Source: Prevotella sp. 10(H)
GTDB lineage: Bacteria > Bacteroidota > Bacteroidia > Bacteroidales > Dysgonomonadaceae
Direction of reading: 5' to 3'
Assembly: GCF_000711235.1 (NCBI RefSeq)
Contig: NZ_JOMI01000004.1
Location: forward strand, 186,001-250,000
DNA: 64,000 nucleotides
Numbering within the stretch: the first letter of the stretch is position 1; each line of letters begins with the position of its first letter. The notes below the pieces were generated by a model. The model had not been told where the DNA came from, did not search any database, and saw only the letters and a list, made by a program, of their open reading frames with translations. The position numbers were made by a program, and so were the translations under genes. Positions 10,114 through 18,826 of this stretch are shown piece after piece.

Positions 10114-10121
10114 TAAATTTG
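10114..10121 (+). promoter_or_regulatory. -7 promoter box upstream of the Ca2+ ATPase
   Basis: TAAATTTG matches TAnnTTTG exactly, 87 nt before the ATG. No well-spaced -33 TTTG was found. Confidence 0.45.
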
Positions 10122-10208
10122 TATCTTTATAGCAGTAACTTTATGCCTTTTTTAAACAAGCATTACCAGCTTATTGTTAAATAATACAGTTCACATATAT
10201 AAAGAATA

Positions 10209-13127
10209 ATGGAAGGAAAAAAGAATCTCACCGGACTTACTGATAATCAGGTAAAAGAAAGCAGGCAAAAGCATGGTGCCAATATACTCACGCCGCCTAA
10301 AAAAGTACCACTATGGAAGCTATTCCTTCATAAGTTCGAAGACCCTATAATACGTATATTATTAATAGCGGCATTCCTTTCTTTGGGCATCTCTATCATA
10401 CATAACGAATATATAGAAACGATCGGGATCTTCTGTGCCATTCTTTTGGCAACAGGCGTATCCTTCTGGTTCGAAATGGACGCAAATAAAAAGTTCGATG
10501 TCCTAAATCAGGTAAACGATGAAGACTTGATTACCGTTATGCGCAACGGAAATATACAGCAGGTTCCTAAAAAAGATATCGTTGTAGGCGATGTCGTATT
10601 CCTTGAAATGGGGAATGAAGTGCCTGCCGACGGGGAACTGATCGATGCCGTATCTATGCAGATAGATGAGTCCTGCCTCACAGGTGAACTCAGTATCGAT
10701 AAGACGATAGACCCCGAGCATTTCGAAGAAGGCGTCACATATCCATCCAATTGGGTGCTACGCGGTACGAAAGTTATCAACGGACATGGAGTTTTCGAGG
10801 TTTCAAAAGTGGGCGATGCAACAGAATTTGGTAAAGTTGCAGAAAAGGCGACCGAGAAAGTAGAAGGAGAAACACCGCTGAACCGCCAGTTGGATTCGTT
10901 GGCTAAATTTATCGGAGTTATCGGACTTGTACTGGCTATACTTACGTTCTCTGTACTCTTTATTAAGAATATCTTCAACGATCCAACCGTCTATGTCACA
11001 TTAGGTGAGTTAGGTTTACTTGGCGCTGTGATGATAGGTGTAGCGATTGCTATGATAAAAGTATGGCTTCCTATTATCTATGACGGGCTGGAACTTACAG
11101 GAAAAAAGATAAAATTACCGAAAGCGGTTGCTGAAGGTAGTTGGCTAAGATGGCTTCTGACAGGAGCTATAGTTGCAATACTACTGATTTGCTCGGGATA
11201 TCTCTTCGGGGTAAATCCGCTCGATGACGATTCGTGGATAAGTATCGATGTCGCTGCGAATATACTTCAGGCATTTATGGTAGCTGTCACTTTGGTTGTG
11301 GTAGCTGTGCCGGAAGGCCTGCCGATGAGTGTTACACTGAGCCTTGCGCTGAGTATGCGCCGTATGCTGAAAATGAACAATCTTGTTCGCAAGATGCATG
11401 CTGTAGAAACAATGGGCGCAACCACCGTTATATGTACAGACAAGACCGGAACATTGACGCAAAACCAGATGCAGGTAGCCAGTACTAATTTTTACGGCCT
11501 CCCCGATCAAAGGCTGACTGATAGCGAAATCAGCAGGCTGGTCATCGGAAATATTTCTGTTAATTCTACCGCGTTTTTAGATTTTTCAGATCATCAGAAA
11601 GTGACTGCCTTAGGTAATCCTACCGAAGGCGCTTTACTTTTATGGTTGAATAAAAATAAAATACTGTACAGTAATATACGTACCAAAGAAGAGGTAATGG
11701 ATCAATTGCCTTTTTCTACAGAGCGTAAATTCATGGCCACGCTTGTCGATTCGCCTAAACTTAAGCGTAAGGTGTTATATGTAAAAGGAGCACCCGAAGT
11801 AGTATTTTCCAAATGTAAGACTGTAGCCACTACCGACGGAAATCTTCCTGTCGTGGATTTCAAGAAAACAGTTGAAGAGCAACTTCTTCAATATCAGGAT
11901 CAGGCTATGCGTACCCTTGGGTTTGCCTACAAATATATAGATTCGGAAACAAGCCAATCTGTAGAGGAACTTGCATCGGACGAGCTTATATTTTTAGGCA
12001 TTGCAGGCATTTCCGACCCTGTACGTGCCGATGTTCCGGAAGCTGTAGGGCGTTGCCTGAATGCCGGTATCGGAGTAAAAATAGTTACAGGTGACACATA
12101 CGGTACAGCAAAAGAGATCGGTCGGCAGATCGGCATCTGGCATGACAATGAAGATACAGACCTAAATATTATAGGCGGGGTGGATTTTGAAAATCTGTCC
12201 GATGAAGAAGCCTATGACAGGGTAAAAGACCTGAAAATAATGTGTCGCGCCCGTCCTACCGATAAGCAACGGCTTGTACACCTGCTGAAAGAAAGAGGTG
12301 AAATAGTCGCTGTTACGGGTGACGGAACAAACGATGCTCCTGCACTGAATTATGCCGATGTAGGACTCTCTATGGGTTCGGGAACTTCGGTTGCAAAAGA
12401 AGCCAGTGACATCACGTTGCTCGACGACTCATTCAGCAGTATTGCTACGGCAGTAATGTGGGGGCGCTCGCTATATAAAAACATACAGCGTTTTATATTT
12501 TTCCAATTGACGATAAACGTAGCTGCATTGTTGATTGTTTTCCTCGGTTCCATATTCGGGCAGGAACTGCCATTGACTGTAACGCAGATGTTATGGGTAA
12601 ATCTGATAATGGATACATTTGCTGCCGGAGCGCTGGCCTCTCTCCCGCCCGACCCAAATGTAATGAATAGTAAGCCAAGAAAAAACAGCGACTTTATTAT
12701 TACTCCCTCTATAGCAAAACATATATTGACTACGGGAATAATATTTGTCATACTTCTGTTGGGTATGATGTACTATTTCTCCTCTCCTGAACATCTGAAC
12801 TCGTTCTTTAGCTATATACCTGAAGCCGAACGTGGGGCTTATTTCTTATCATATTTCTTTACTGTGTTTGTTTTACTTCAGTTCTGGAATATGTTCAATG
12901 CAAAGGCATACGGTACGGGGAAATCGGCTTTTGCCGGAATGAGTAAAAGTGCCGGATTTGAAGTCGTCGCTCTTATAATACTTGTCGGACAGATACTGAT
13001 TGTCACTTTCGGAGGTGAGGTATTTCGTACTGTACCACTTACTATACAAGACTGGGGTATCATTATCGGAGGTACTTCATTCGTATTGTGGATAGGTGAA
13101 CTGATCCGCTTAGTAACTAAAAAATAA
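10209..13127 (+). CDS. Calcium-translocating P-type ATPase (PMCA/SERCA type)
   Basis: A 972-residue P2-type ATPase that would pump Ca2+ out of the cytosol. Visible landmarks are the actuator LTGE at 157-160, the M4 motif VAVPEGLP at 366-372, the phosphorylated Asp411 in DKTGTLTQNQ, KGAPE in the nucleotide domain, TGDGTNDAPAL in the hinge, and NLIMDT in M6, a Ca2+-site motif of PMCA-type pumps. M7-M10 follow. Unusual is an insertion at roughly residues 255-345, between M3 and M4, with two extra hydrophobic stretches and a basic loop, which makes the protein longer than most bacterial relatives (about 880-900). It has its own upstream -7 box and a downstream terminator. Ca2+ specificity is inferred from motifs. 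Confidence 0.92.
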   Translation: MEGKKNLTGLTDNQVKESRQKHGANILTPPKKVPLWKLFLHKFEDPIIRILLIAAFLSLGISIIHNEYIETIGIFCAILLATGVSFWFEMDANKKFDVLNQVNDEDLITVMRNGNIQQVPKKDIVVGDVVFLEMGNEVPADGELIDAVSMQIDESCLTGELSIDKTIDPEHFEEGVTYPSNWVLRGTKVINGHGVFEVSKVGDATEFGKVAEKATEKVEGETPLNRQLDSLAKFIGVIGLVLAILTFSVLFIKNIFNDPTVYVTLGELGLLGAVMIGVAIAMIKVWLPIIYDGLELTGKKIKLPKAVAEGSWLRWLLTGAIVAILLICSGYLFGVNPLDDDSWISIDVAANILQAFMVAVTLVVVAVPEGLPMSVTLSLALSMRRMLKMNNLVRKMHAVETMGATTVICTDKTGTLTQNQMQVASTNFYGLPDQRLTDSEISRLVIGNISVNSTAFLDFSDHQKVTALGNPTEGALLLWLNKNKILYSNIRTKEEVMDQLPFSTERKFMATLVDSPKLKRKVLYVKGAPEVVFSKCKTVATTDGNLPVVDFKKTVEEQLLQYQDQAMRTLGFAYKYIDSETSQSVEELASDELIFLGIAGISDPVRADVPEAVGRCLNAGIGVKIVTGDTYGTAKEIGRQIGIWHDNEDTDLNIIGGVDFENLSDEEAYDRVKDLKIMCRARPTDKQRLVHLLKERGEIVAVTGDGTNDAPALNYADVGLSMGSGTSVAKEASDITLLDDSFSSIATAVMWGRSLYKNIQRFIFFQLTINVAALLIVFLGSIFGQELPLTVTQMLWVNLIMDTFAAGALASLPPDPNVMNSKPRKNSDFIITPSIAKHILTTGIIFVILLLGMMYYFSSPEHLNSFFSYIPEAERGAYFLSYFFTVFVLLQFWNMFNAKAYGTGKSAFAGMSKSAGFEVVALIILVGQILIVTFGGEVFRTVPLTIQDWGIIIGGTSFVLWIGELIRLVTKK

Positions 13128-13156
13128 CGCATTTATAGTCAGATACTTTATCTATA

Positions 13157-13180
13157 CCCTGTAGGCTGAGGCTTGCAGGG
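13157..13180 (+). terminator. Terminator of the Ca2+ ATPase gene
   Basis: CCCTGTAGGC pairs with GCTTGCAGGG (10 bp including two G-U pairs) around a TGAG loop, followed by TTCTTTGATA. Confidence 0.75.
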
Positions 13181-13215
13181 TTCTTTGATATATACAGAAA
13201 ATAATTTAAAAATCT

Positions 13216-13331
13216 GTTACTTTTGTTACCTTTTGCGATTAGCGTATGTGCAAGAGATTGATTTGCATTGAATTCTAACGGCTAAAAGCTATTAGCGAAT
13301 AGCTATAATCCGTTACCTTTGTTACTTTTTA
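13216..13331. repeat. Short direct repeats flanking a cruciform-like hairpin
   Basis: The block GTTACTTTTGTTACCTTTT at 13216 recurs with two changes at 13312. Both copies contain an exact TAnnTTTG box on the plus strand (13218-13225 and 13314-13321). Between them is a hairpin: TAACGG 13276-13281 pairs with CCGTTA 13310-13315, and inside it AGCTATT 13287-13293 pairs with AATAGCT 13298-13304. It lies in the convergent gap between the ATPase and the sensor gene. It could be a small repeat element or a small RNA locus; neither is proven. Confidence 0.4.
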
Positions 13332-13436
13332 ACACTGTATTGTTAAAATATATAAAATGCTAATGATTGATAATTACGAGTCCAAATTTTCCCGCTTTGC
13401 GCAATCGGCATATTGGCACATTTGATAATTGGCATA

Positions 13437-16400
13437 TTAATTTTCTATCAGCTTTTCGCCTGTATAATCTTTAGGCACTACGCCAAACTGTGCCTTAAAG
13501 CATTTGGCAAAATAGGACGACGAATTGAAAGCCACGGCATCGCATATTTCCGATATAGACATATCGCCCTGAAGCAATAATTCTGCAGCCCTATTCAGGC
13601 GGAATACCTTCAGATAGTCATTCGGAGACATTCCCGTGACACTCTTTATTTTGCGGTAGAAGCTGGAACGGCTCATAAACATGGTTTCGGCAATGATATC
13701 TATAGAGAAGTCCGGTTCGGTGATATGATTCATTATTTCGGTATGCAGTTTCTCCATAAACTCCCTGTCTTTTTTAGGCATGGAGATATCTATTGCTGCA
13801 GATGAAGTGCTTTCACCCAATAATTTACGCAAGGATATTCTGAGTTTAAGGAGGTTCTCTATCTGTTTGCGTAATTGCCTGATTGAAAATGGTTTTTCGA
13901 GATATACATCTGCTCCATACTCCAGTCCTTCTATTTTTGCTTCGAGAGTTACTTTAGCAGTAAGTAGAATAACAGGGATATGGCTGTAATTGATATCGGA
14001 CTTTACAGTCTTACACAGTTCGAAACCGTCCATTTCAGGCATCATAACATCGCTGACAATCAAGTCTACACTCTCTGAAGAAAGGGTATCCAGTGCCTGC
14101 CTTCCATTGGATGATTTCAAGATGGTAAAGTAAGGTTTTAACGAATCCTCTATCATATTAAGAAGTTCGGTATTATCCTCTACCAGCAGTATTCTGAAAT
14201 CTTTGAAAGTAGCATCTGTTTCTTCGATTATCTCTTCGGTGTCGGATTCTATAATTTCGGCTACTTGTGTTTCCGAATCATTTAGCTGAGCATATAAGAC
14301 AGGAATAGATAACATAAAGCAAGAGCCGCCATACTGACTATCTTCCAATGAAAGAGTACCGTTGTGATTTTCGGCAAGCATTCTTGAAAAAGCTAGTCCT
14401 ATTCCTGTTCCTTCACTCGTTTTAGATACCTCTTCCGACTGATAGAATGCAGCAAAGACTTTTTCTTTCTCATTATCGGGAATACCTTTACCATCATCTA
14501 TCACACTTATGCGGAATGAGTTATTCGAAACTTCAAGGCTGACTTCAATTTTCGTATTGGCGAACTTCACAGCATTGCTGAGAAGATTAGTGATAATCTT
14601 GGTTATCTTGCCTTTATCAACGAGCGTAATCACCTCATCGGACGGTAGAGTAATAGACATAGCTATATGTTTCAGTTCGGCAGGATGTACAAACTGCATA
14701 TATATTTCATGCAGCAAAGTATTGATATTCTCCTCTCTAAGTGTAAGTGTATTGTTCTGATTCTCCAGTTTCTGGAAGTCGAGAAGCTGATTTACGACAT
14801 TGAGCAGATAATTGACATTCTTGTCGATAGCATGGAGGTATTTCGATGTCTTGTCATCCTGATAATTCTTTTCTGTAAGTTTATCCAACGGTAATTTAAT
14901 GAGGCTCAGAGGAGTCCGGATTTCATGCACCAGATTGATAAAGAAACTTATCTTCGACTGATAGACTTCTTTCTCTTTAGCAATACGATACTCGTCCATC
15001 TGTCGCCTCAATTCTTTCTTTGACTTTTGTACAAAGTATCGGCTAAAGAAATACAGCAAGGCTAGAAAGCATAAGGCATAAAAGGTATAAGCGTATGCAG
15101 AACGCCACCATGGCGGCAATACAGTTATTTTTAGGCTAGTACCCTGTTCATTCCATTTGTTGTCGTTGTTCGCGCCCCTTACACGGAAAGTATATTCGCC
15201 CGGCGGCAGATTTGTATAAGAGGCGGCATTCGAGTTCCCGCTGTTCACCCAGTCGCGGTCGAAACCTTCCAAGGTATACATATAACGGTTTCTGTTCGGT
15301 TCCTCATAGCTAAGCGCACCAAATTCGAGTACGATACTGTTGTTGTCGTAAGGCAGGGATATCTGCTTTGCAAGATATACAGGCTCACTCAGGTTCAACA
15401 ATTTGCGGCTCTCACTCTCATCAGTATTATACAACCTGATATCGACAAGGTAAACCGGCGGCACATAATTATTCTCTCTGAATTCATTCGGATAAAAAGC
15501 ATTGAATCCATTGATGCCTCCAAAATAGAGTTTCCCGGTACTTGCCTTTAACGAAGCTTTGAAATTGAACTGGTTGCTTTGAAGGCCGTCTTCCTGCGTA
15601 AAGAGTTTACGGTCAGAGGGATCGTTCGGATTTACTCTGAGAAGGCCGCCATTGCTGGATATCCAGAGGTTAGCCTGATTGTCTTCTTCTATGGAATAGA
15701 TGACTTTATTAGGCAGTATTTCGTTCTGTGGGTCGAAATCAATGAATGTCTGCTCTTGCTCGTTGAAATAGCTTAAGCCACCGCCATTCGTTCCAAACCA
15801 AACTATTCCTTTAGAGTCTGTAAATAATGTGATTACGGCATTACTGGTAATCGATTGCGGATTCTTCTCGTGGCGGGTAAAATGCTTCCATTCGTTAGTC
15901 TGCGGATTAAATCTGAATACTCCCGAATTGTAGGTAGCTACCCATATATGTTTATTGTGGTCTTCAGTAATATCCGATACCGAGGTCATGCTGCCGACAA
16001 AGGTCAACGTTTCGAATATGTCCGATTCGGGTTTATATCTGCATAGCCCCCAGCTGGTACCTACGTATATATCGTTCTTGCTGTCCTTGAACAGTGATTG
16101 CACTTCGTCACTGCAAATGGTCGCGGACGATTCCCGCGAATGATAATACTCCGTGAGCCTCTTAGTGTTGACATTATAGACTTTCAACCCTTCGGAATAT
16201 GTACCTATCCAGAGATTGTCTCCATCGAGCAGTAAGGAACGTATATCGAGTTTCTGTACTTTCAACGGAAGTAAAAATGGCTCCAATTGCTGATTGCCGA
16301 TACTCAGAAACTTTAAACCGTCTTGCGAACCGACCCATATATTGCGGTACTTATCTTCGCAAAACTGGCTGATAACCTTGCCTGTACTTAAATTAGCATC

Positions 16401-17423
16401 AGATGTAGGACTATAATACTCAAAGACTTTGGTTTGCTGCGGCAAATAATTTACTCCCCCCAGATAGGTTGAAATCCAAAAGCCGCCTTCCGCATCTTTT
16501 ACAATGGAATAGATAGACTGGTCACTAAGGCTACGGGAATCTAGAGGATTGTCGACACGGGTAAAGTCTCCGTGCTGAATATTGAAAATATAGAGGCCGT
16601 TGTCGGAACCGATAAGCAGTTCCCATTCTGAGAATTGGGAAATCGCCCTTATAGTACCTATATTCTGATTATTGTTATAGTAAGTGACCTGCTTGGTATT
16701 GTTGTTAAGCAATCCCAGATTATTAGTGCCTATACTAAACCAAATTTTATCCCCTACAACTTGTATGCAATTAATTTTCAGGCTACTAAAATCATTCTTA
16801 TCGGGAGAGAATGTAAAGGATTCGACATATTTGCCTTCACGGTCGTAACAGATTAACCCTTCCTGTAGTGAGGACGAATATATATTCAGTGCGTTATCTT
16901 CTGCAATATCCCAGACAAAAGATGTGTAGCGGCTCTCCTGAACAAGCGTTCCGCTTTCGGGGTCATAACTGAAAATTCCTTGCCCCAATGTTGCAATACG
17001 TATAACACCCTTCCCTGTTCGTATTATTCTTTTTACTTCGGCACTTATCGAAACTCCGTATTGTGTCTTATTCTCAAAGCGGCGAAACTTATCGGTCTGC
17101 CTTTCATAGATATAAATGCCACTGCTGGTTCCTACCCAGATATCTTTGTTTCGGTCTTCATAAAGGGCCTGCACAGAATTATTACCCAGAGAAAATTTAT
17201 CCTGAATATCATTCCGGTATATCTTGAATTTCCTTCCATCGAATCGGTTAAGTCCGTCACTTGTACCGAACCACATGAAACCGTAACTATCCTGCAATGT
17301 ACACCAGACACTATTATGCGACAAACCGTCTTCCACCTGATACTTCTTAAAAAAGAACTGCTGTGCATGCAGTGTACCGGCAAAAATAGAGAGTATGAGG
17401 CAAAATATACTGAGTCTTTTCAT
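13437..17423 (-). CDS. Hybrid two-component system regulator (HTCS), two-propeller sensor type
   Basis: A 1328-residue one-protein signalling system of the kind that senses periplasmic oligosaccharides in Bacteroidetes. In order: signal peptide (1-20); reg_prop repeats forming two beta-propellers (about 25-690, repeated units such as GFMWFGTSDGLNRFDG and DIWVGTSSGIYIYE); Y_Y_Y domain (about 700-765); one membrane segment (about 780-800); HisKA with FINLVHEIRTPLSLI; HATPase (DDGKGIP, GTGIGLAFSRM); receiver domain with the Asp of IVSDVMMPEMDG; and a C-terminal AraC-type HTH (about 1225-1325). It lies 24 nt downstream of the GH43-like gene on the same strand, so it likely belongs with that gene and the GH2/DUF4965 pair. 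The ligand cannot be read from the sequence. Confidence 0.95.
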   Translation of the reverse strand: MKRLSIFCLILSIFAGTLHAQQFFFKKYQVEDGLSHNSVWCTLQDSYGFMWFGTSDGLNRFDGRKFKIYRNDIQDKFSLGNNSVQALYEDRNKDIWVGTSSGIYIYERQTDKFRRFENKTQYGVSISAEVKRIIRTGKGVIRIATLGQGIFSYDPESGTLVQESRYTSFVWDIAEDNALNIYSSSLQEGLICYDREGKYVESFTFSPDKNDFSSLKINCIQVVGDKIWFSIGTNNLGLLNNNTKQVTYYNNNQNIGTIRAISQFSEWELLIGSDNGLYIFNIQHGDFTRVDNPLDSRSLSDQSIYSIVKDAEGGFWISTYLGGVNYLPQQTKVFEYYSPTSDANLSTGKVISQFCEDKYRNIWVGSQDGLKFLSIGNQQLEPFLLPLKVQKLDIRSLLLDGDNLWIGTYSEGLKVYNVNTKRLTEYYHSRESSATICSDEVQSLFKDSKNDIYVGTSWGLCRYKPESDIFETLTFVGSMTSVSDITEDHNKHIWVATYNSGVFRFNPQTNEWKHFTRHEKNPQSITSNAVITLFTDSKGIVWFGTNGGGLSYFNEQEQTFIDFDPQNEILPNKVIYSIEEDNQANLWISSNGGLLRVNPNDPSDRKLFTQEDGLQSNQFNFKASLKASTGKLYFGGINGFNAFYPNEFRENNYVPPVYLVDIRLYNTDESESRKLLNLSEPVYLAKQISLPYDNNSIVLEFGALSYEEPNRNRYMYTLEGFDRDWVNSGNSNAASYTNLPPGEYTFRVRGANNDNKWNEQGTSLKITVLPPWWRSAYAYTFYALCFLALLYFFSRYFVQKSKKELRRQMDEYRIAKEKEVYQSKISFFINLVHEIRTPLSLIKLPLDKLTEKNYQDDKTSKYLHAIDKNVNYLLNVVNQLLDFQKLENQNNTLTLREENINTLLHEIYMQFVHPAELKHIAMSITLPSDEVITLVDKGKITKIITNLLSNAVKFANTKIEVSLEVSNNSFRISVIDDGKGIPDNEKEKVFAAFYQSEEVSKTSEGTGIGLAFSRMLAENHNGTLSLEDSQYGGSCFMLSIPVLYAQLNDSETQVAEIIESDTEEIIEETDATFKDFRILLVEDNTELLNMIEDSLKPYFTILKSSNGRQALDTLSSESVDLIVSDVMMPEMDGFELCKTVKSDINYSHIPVILLTAKVTLEAKIEGLEYGADVYLEKPFSIRQLRKQIENLLKLRISLRKLLGESTSSAAIDISMPKKDREFMEKLHTEIMNHITEPDFSIDIIAETMFMSRSSFYRKIKSVTGMSPNDYLKVFRLNRAAELLLQGDMSISEICDAVAFNSSSYFAKCFKAQFGVVPKDYTGEKLIEN

Positions 17424-17447
17424 TGTGCTTGCTGTGCGAAGATCGTA

Positions 17448-18578
17448 CTACTTAATACCAGAGGGCTTCTTTATTTTGTCTATTTCCGACAAGGCTTCAC
17501 CCAACACCGGGAAACCGTCATCCCCCCACTCCATTTTCTGCATACGTGGCGAACGCGTGTCCACGTCTTTTGCGGGAAGTGAACCATAAGGCTCTTTATC
17601 GACAGGCCGTGCCTGATAAAGAAAATAAACTTCCTCACTGTCGGGCGACGGAATAAAGCAAGGGCTTCCGGTCGAATAAACCTGGTTCTCTTCATTCTGA
17701 GAAAAGACTGGATTTTCCGATTTAGTCCATGAATCAGGGTTCAGTAAATCACTGTTTGTATCGGCATATAATAGTCCCACGGCATAATACGGAGTCCATA
17801 TTCCGCTTGCCGAATAATATATCAACACCTTGTCTTTATCTTTTGTATGGAAGTAGTGAGGGTCTTCATTTACATAAATAGGATACCCGGCCTTGCTTCC
17901 GTCGGGACTTATCCATTGTCGTTCCCATTCATATTCGGGTTTGGATATCAGTACCCGTTCACTTGCCAGAGTCCACGGGTTTTCCATACGGGCGATATAT
18001 ATGCACTGGGTTTCGGCTTCTATCCTGCGTTTTTGCCATCCCGACCATATCATGTACAAGCTATCCTTGTGGGTAAATACGCTTGGCAGAATTGCCCAGT
18101 TATTATCCTTATCTGTCTTTACCCTTCCTTTCATAATAAACTCACCTTCGAATGGATCCTCCGACGAATTCTCAATCACATATATCTGGTGATTGTCCGT
18201 ATTGCCGTCATCAGCCGAGTAATAGATATACCATTTATTATCTATACGGTGTAGTTCCGGGCCCCAAATGTGGAAAGCATTGCTTTTCTCTTTCGGTATC
18301 CAGATATTTTTGCTGGGTGCATTCTTCAGATCAGTAATATCCTCTGTCTGCCACATTACGATTTTATTCTCCGCATCCTGAAGATAATAGTATTTACCCT
18401 TATAAAAAACAGCCCATGGACGTCCTCCGTCCGGTAATAAAGGATTGGTATATGTATTTGCCGGAATACTATTTTCCTCGTGCTGATTATTATCTTTCTT
18501 CTTGCAAGAGAAAGATAAAATCATACAGAGTGTTATCAGAATATAGCTTATATTAGTCCGGTACATAATAATTTTCAA
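17448..18578 (-). CDS. GH43-like (five-bladed propeller) lipoprotein with altered catalytic residues
   Basis: A 376-residue lipoprotein (LSFSC, Cys25; an alternative ATG lies at 18566). It follows the arabinan-processing GH43 pattern closely: TNPLLPDGGRPWAVFYKGKY, IWGPELHRIDNKWYIYYSAD, WAILPSVFTHKDSLYMIWSG, VLIYYSASGIWTPYYAVGLL. In active relatives the first segment reads DPW, the third IDGT and a later one NEGP. Here Arg53 replaces the catalytic-base Asp, Leu164 replaces the pKa-modulating Asp, and only the acid Glu238 (VNEDP) remains; the His of the usual PGH motif is also replaced (STGSPCF). It may therefore be a sugar-binding or mechanistically different member. It lies 24 nt upstream of the hybrid sensor gene. 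The fold call is firm, the activity open. Confidence 0.75.
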   Translation of the reverse strand: MKIIMYRTNISYILITLCMILSFSCKKKDNNQHEENSIPANTYTNPLLPDGGRPWAVFYKGKYYYLQDAENKIVMWQTEDITDLKNAPSKNIWIPKEKSNAFHIWGPELHRIDNKWYIYYSADDGNTDNHQIYVIENSSEDPFEGEFIMKGRVKTDKDNNWAILPSVFTHKDSLYMIWSGWQKRRIEAETQCIYIARMENPWTLASERVLISKPEYEWERQWISPDGSKAGYPIYVNEDPHYFHTKDKDKVLIYYSASGIWTPYYAVGLLYADTNSDLLNPDSWTKSENPVFSQNEENQVYSTGSPCFIPSPDSEEVYFLYQARPVDKEPYGSLPAKDVDTRSPRMQKMEWGDDGFPVLGEALSEIDKIKKPSGIK

Positions 18579-18767
18579 GGTATCGTAACAGGTCTTTTCA
18601 TTTGAAATAAATGAGGGCGTAAAGTTAAGATTTTTTGCCTGATAAAATGAATAAACGACGATTCTGTAATCTTTTTTTAGAAGCTTTATCTATATATTGA
18701 AAGCGATAATCATTTTTTTATTTTACAAAAATGTACATGTTCATTCATCATATCAATTATAAAAAAA

Positions 18768-18792
18768 TCTACCGGCAAAAATAGCCGGTAGA
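18768..18792 (-). terminator. Terminator of the GH2/DUF4965 operon
   Basis: TCTACCGGC pairs perfectly with GCCGGTAGA around a 7-nt loop; on the minus strand it is followed by seven T. It lies 35 nt past the stop at 18827. Confidence 0.85.
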
Positions 18793-18826
18793 TTAACCAT
18801 AACATTCTCTATTTACCGAGAAATAC

